From an uncultured Collinsella sp. (lineage in GTDB: Bacteria; Actinomycetota; Coriobacteriia; Coriobacteriales; Coriobacteriaceae), in assembly GCA_902470765.1 (NCBI GenBank), contig CABRHW010000004.1, forward strand, positions 43,206 to 107,205: DNA of 64,000 bases, given 5' to 3'. Position numbers and translations under genes: made by a program. Below the pieces are notes generated by a model that saw nothing but the letters and a program-made list of their open reading frames with translations, did no database searches and had not been told where the DNA came from. Shown here piece after piece: positions 61,542-64,000 of the stretch (positions within the stretch are counted from its first letter, which is position 1; every line of letters starts with the position of its first letter).

Positions 61542-63542
61542 TTAGTCAATTGCATTAAGCGCGTCGATCTGCGCAAGCCACAGTCGCGAGCTGGCGTCAC
61601 TCGGCATACGCCAATCGCCGCGCGGGCTGAGCGTCACCGAGCCCACCTTGGGACCATCGGGCAGGCAGCTGCGCTTAAACTGCTGGGCAAAGAAGCGACG
61701 GTAGAACGTACGTAGCCACGTGTGGACGGTCTTGGCGTCGTAGACGCCCTCGAAGCTCTTGAGCGCCATGCGGTAGATCTTGCCCGGCTCAAAGCCAAAA
61801 CGCAGCAGGTAGTAGAGGAAGTAGTCGTGCAGCTCGTAGGGGCCCACCAAATCCTCGGTTTTCTGAGCGATCTCGCCGTCGCCCGTGGGCGGCAGAAGCT
61901 CGGGGGACACCGGCGTGTCGAGGATATCGAGCAAAACCTCGGCAATACGCCCGCCAAAGACATCAGCCGCATAACGCACCAGATGGCGCACAAGCGTCTT
62001 GGGCACGCTCGCGTTGACGGCGTACATGCTCATGTGGTCGCCGTTATAGGTAGCCCAGCCGAGCGCCAGCTCCGACAGGTCGCCCGTGCCAATGACAAAA
62101 CCGCCAGCCTGGTTGGCCAGATCCATCAGGATCTGCGTACGCTCGCGGGCCTGGCTGTTCTCGTAGGTCACGTCTTGGACGGCCGGATCGTGCTCAATGT
62201 CCTTGAAGTGCTGCTCCACAGCCGCATGGATCGAAACCTCGCGGAAGCTCACACCCAGGTCGCGAGCGAGCGACTCGGCGTTCGACTTGGTGCGATGCGT
62301 CGTGCCAAAGCCGGGCATGGACACGGCCGTGATACCGGTGCGCGGCAGCCCCAGTGCATCGAAGGCACGCACGGTCACAAGCAGTGCCAGCGTGGAGTCC
62401 AGGCCGCCCGAAAGGCCGATGACGGCCGCCTTGGTGCCCGTATGGGCAAGGCGGGTCTTGAGGCCGGCGGTCTGCAGGTCGAGGATGGTCTCGCAACGCT
62501 CGGCCAGGTCGCCATGGTCGGCCGGCACAAAGGGCGCGCGGGGGAAGACTCGGTCAATGTCAAGTGCATCGCGCAGGACAGACTCGTCTGCCAGAACGCC
62601 CTCAAACGAAAACTCAACGGTCGTGGCCTCCGGCGCATCGTCCGCGCGCGTCCACGTCGTCGAGCGACGGCGCTCGGCAACCAGACGGTCAAGATCGACA
62701 TCGGCCACCGCCATCTCGCAGGTGAGGAGCTTCGTGGCGGCGAGCTTAGATCCGTTTTCGTAGACGAGGTTCTCCCCCGCAAAGACCATGTCGGTCGTGG
62801 ACTCGCCCTCGCTCGCGTCCGCGTAGGCATAGGCGCAGTACAGGCGCGCGCTCTGATTGGAGATAAGGCTGCGGCGGTAATCTGCCTTACCGATAATCTC
62901 GTCCGAGGCCGACGGGTTGAGAATCACCGTCGCACCGGCAAGCGCCATCTCGGTCGAAGGGGGCGCCGGCACCCACAGGTCCTCGCAGACCTCAACGCCC
63001 AGCACCATATCCTCGGCGCCTTCATCACAGCAGCGGTAGACAAGCCCCGAACCCAGCGGAACCGGACCCTGACCGGCAAACTCGACCCACACAGGATCTG
63101 CGGGCGCCGGAGCAAACCAGCGGCGCTCGTAGAACTCGCCATAGTTGGGCAGATACTTCTTGGCCGTAAGGCCCAAAAGCTCGCCCGCGCAGCACACGGC
63201 GGCGCAGTTGTAGATGTTTTCTGCCACCGCAACGGGCAAGCCAACGGTAAAGACAATCGGCAGCTCACGAGTCTCATCGAGGATATGCACCAGAGCAGCC
63301 TCGCAGGCATGCAGCAGCGTGCGGTTATGGAACAGATCGGCCGCGGTATAGCCGCACAAGTTGAGCTCGGGCAGCACCAGAGCACGGACGCCGCGCTCGA
63401 CAGCCGCGCGAACAGCCGCTAACGCAACCTCGGCATTGCCCTCGACATCGGCCACGCGAATCTGCGGCGACGCCGCCGCCACACGCAAAAAGCCATCGTT
63501 CTTATTAGCCGAAACGCAGCATTGCCTTGTTGATCTGGACAC
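61542..63542 (-). CDS. nadE: Glutamine-dependent NAD+ synthase
   Basis: Last step of NAD+ synthesis: amidation of nicotinate adenine dinucleotide. 666 residues with two domains. The N-terminal nitrilase-type glutaminase shows Glu in LVLPELNLCGYTAADLF, Lys in TAKKYLPNYGEFYERRW and Cys in LGVEVCEDLWVPAPP. The C-terminal synthetase has the PP loop IGLSGGLDSTLALL, GFGTTHRTKSNAESLA, and GTGDLSELALGWATYNGDHM. It begins at a GTG (63542), with no earlier ATG in frame. It precedes the aminotransferase with a 118-nt gap. Confidence 0.95.
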   Translation of the reverse strand: MSRSTRQCCVSANKNDGFLRVAAASPQIRVADVEGNAEVALAAVRAAVERGVRALVLPELNLCGYTAADLFHNRTLLHACEAALVHILDETRELPIVFTVGLPVAVAENIYNCAAVCCAGELLGLTAKKYLPNYGEFYERRWFAPAPADPVWVEFAGQGPVPLGSGLVYRCCDEGAEDMVLGVEVCEDLWVPAPPSTEMALAGATVILNPSASDEIIGKADYRRSLISNQSARLYCAYAYADASEGESTTDMVFAGENLVYENGSKLAATKLLTCEMAVADVDLDRLVAERRRSTTWTRADDAPEATTVEFSFEGVLADESVLRDALDIDRVFPRAPFVPADHGDLAERCETILDLQTAGLKTRLAHTGTKAAVIGLSGGLDSTLALLVTVRAFDALGLPRTGITAVSMPGFGTTHRTKSNAESLARDLGVSFREVSIHAAVEQHFKDIEHDPAVQDVTYENSQARERTQILMDLANQAGGFVIGTGDLSELALGWATYNGDHMSMYAVNASVPKTLVRHLVRYAADVFGGRIAEVLLDILDTPVSPELLPPTGDGEIAQKTEDLVGPYELHDYFLYYLLRFGFEPGKIYRMALKSFEGVYDAKTVHTWLRTFYRRFFAQQFKRSCLPDGPKVGSVTLSPRGDWRMPSDASSRLWLAQIDALNAID

Positions 63543-63675
63543 TGGAGGCCCCTTCTACCCTGAGATTCAGTCTAACGGACGTTCACATATCTCTAACTAG
63601 CCAAAGCAACCTCCCAGTTTACTGAGAGGCCAACCTGTGCTAAGAGCATGTAGTTCAAAAATATCTTTAATTAAA

Positions 63676-63706
63676 AAAGGAGAAATCGATAATCGACTTC
63701 TCCTTT
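63676..63706 (-). terminator. Terminator of the 36-residue peptide gene
   Basis: Stem AAAGGAGAAGTCGA / TCGATTTCTCCTTT (one G-U) with a 3-nt loop, followed on the minus strand by TTTAATTAAAG; 25 nt after the stop. Confidence 0.88.
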
Positions 63707-63730
63707 AAGCGAGGCGGGTAAATTCCGAAA

Positions 63731-63841
63731 CTAATGGCAGAATTTATCCATGTAGTCCTCAAAGTCGAACACTTCTACCACGACGCCCTCTTCCTGAAAC
63801 TCTTTCAGCTGCTCCAAGAGATCTTTGTTAATAACGTCCAT
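63731..63841 (-). CDS. Short acidic peptide with C-terminal Cys (36 residues)
   Basis: ATG at 63841 follows AGGAGG with 7 nt spacing. The product starts MDVINKDLLEQLKEF, is strongly acidic in the middle (Gln-Glu-Glu-Gly then FDFEDYMDKFCH at the end) and has one Cys at the second last place. It has its own terminator and a possible promoter (63871-63898). The size, leader-like helix and lone Cys near the end recall precursors of modified peptides or signals, but no modification gene is visible. It could also be a small regulatory protein. The region is AT-rich against the rest of the window. Confidence 0.65.
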   Translation of the reverse strand: MDVINKDLLEQLKEFQEEGVVVEVFDFEDYMDKFCH

Positions 63842-63854
63842 GCAGAAACCTCCT

Positions 63855-64000
63855 CTATCTAATCAATTGTAGTATATCTGCTTTCATGCAATTATCAACC
63901 AACTTGTTTAATTGCTCCTCGCTTGCCGATAGTCCCTCTTTTTTCCCTTGATTCTCATTTTCATTGCAACAGCCTCAGGACTCAGCGCAACGCGTTGCGC
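63855..64000 (-). pseudogene. Possible 3' end of an upstream gene with a frame break
   Basis: On the minus strand, one frame from the window edge reads ALSPEAVAMKMRIKGKK and stops at 63908. Another frame reads NENQGKKEGLSASEEQLNKL followed by VDNCMKADILQLIR and stops at 63855, one nt before the AGGAGG of the peptide gene. Adding one A to the AAAA run near 63961-63958 would join them to one coherent C-terminus. This suggests a frameshifted or mis-sequenced gene end. Evidence is only compositional, as no family is recognised. Confidence 0.3.
63871..63898 (-). promoter_or_regulatory. Promoter of the 36-residue peptide gene
   Basis: Minus strand TTGATA (63898-63893), 16 nt, TATACT (63876-63871): 5 of 6 matches to each sigma-70 consensus box, 30 nt ahead of the start codon. 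Confidence 0.65.

Noticed and set aside
61424..61600. N-terminal extension of the aminotransferase
   Set aside because: It runs into the 3' end of nadE and lacks homology; AAAGGTGG before 61423 decides the start.
63985..64000. Palindrome GCGCAACGCGTTGCGC at the right edge as a possible dif or attachment site
   Set aside because: It is perfect but short, GC-rich and at the window edge; it lacks the XerC/XerD arm pattern.

Overview
The window reads as a chromosomal segment of a high-GC, anaerobic, gut-type actinobacterium of the Coriobacteriia, most consistent with Collinsella. The grounds are codon bias, an mraZ-led division cluster, an arginine deiminase operon, mixed-acid genes (pta, two ackA, ldh), a UDP-galactofuranose gene pair and the acetylase-type lysine pathway. 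The genus is an inference; no rRNA or other marker is present. No tRNA, rRNA, CRISPR array, insertion sequence or prophage was seen.

Layout. 1-6.5 kb (minus strand): division and cell-wall (dcw) operon mraZ-rsmH-ftsL-ftsI-murF-mraY, with mraY cut by the window edge. Its leader holds TGGGG repeats typical of MraZ operators, a LexA-like box and a MerR-like palindrome. 6.7-11.6 kb (minus): pyrG-xerD, a small winged-helix gene and a DUF1846 gene. 12-16 kb (minus): arcA, ornithine carbamoyltransferase and a YfcC-family transporter. 16.5-22.7 kb (plus): ppk1, a TrmA/RlmD-type RNA methyltransferase, a DJ-1 protein, Maf and a P1-family peptidase. 23-25.3 kb (minus): glf and a family 2 glycosyltransferase. 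25.5-29.4 kb: pta facing two tandem ackA paralogues. 29.5-36 kb (minus): MFS transporter, LysR regulator, HIT protein, xseAB, a YugP-like membrane protease and RNase D. 36-39 kb (plus): a lipid-kinase-like protein, a 30-residue membrane peptide and a secreted C69 peptidase. 39.3-42.8 kb (plus): an energy-coupling-factor (ECF) transporter behind a tryptophan leader-peptide attenuator. 42.9-45 kb (minus): aspartate racemase and a D-aspartate-ligase-like ATP-grasp enzyme. 45.2-50.3 kb: MOSC protein, secreted coiled-coil cell-wall enzyme, Ser/Thr kinase with an HTH partner, a lipoprotein and a small membrane protein. 50.3-55.6 kb: lysine/diaminopimelate locus with a divergent deacetylase, a lysine riboswitch, a lysA-dapA fusion, dapB and dapH. 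55.8-57.7 kb: RelE-type toxin-antitoxin pair and an NdpA-like nucleoid protein. 57.8-63.5 kb (minus): DUF2974 hydrolase, ldh, aminotransferase and nadE. The AT-richer right edge carries a 36-residue peptide gene.

The most notable finding is a structured element of about 167 nt present twice, in opposite orientations, at 11735-11902 (minus) and 55640-55806 (plus). Its core is nearly invariant. In two hairpins all stem differences are compensated, and a long-range helix is mostly kept although its sequence has changed, so it looks like a folded RNA. Second is the NNWWW leader peptide and attenuator driving an ECF transporter, which points to tryptophan uptake. Third is the in-frame LysA-DapA fusion that keeps a complete ribosome binding site and ATG for DapA. 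Long perfect palindromes, one pair sharing sequence, sit in many intergenic gaps and often serve as terminators.
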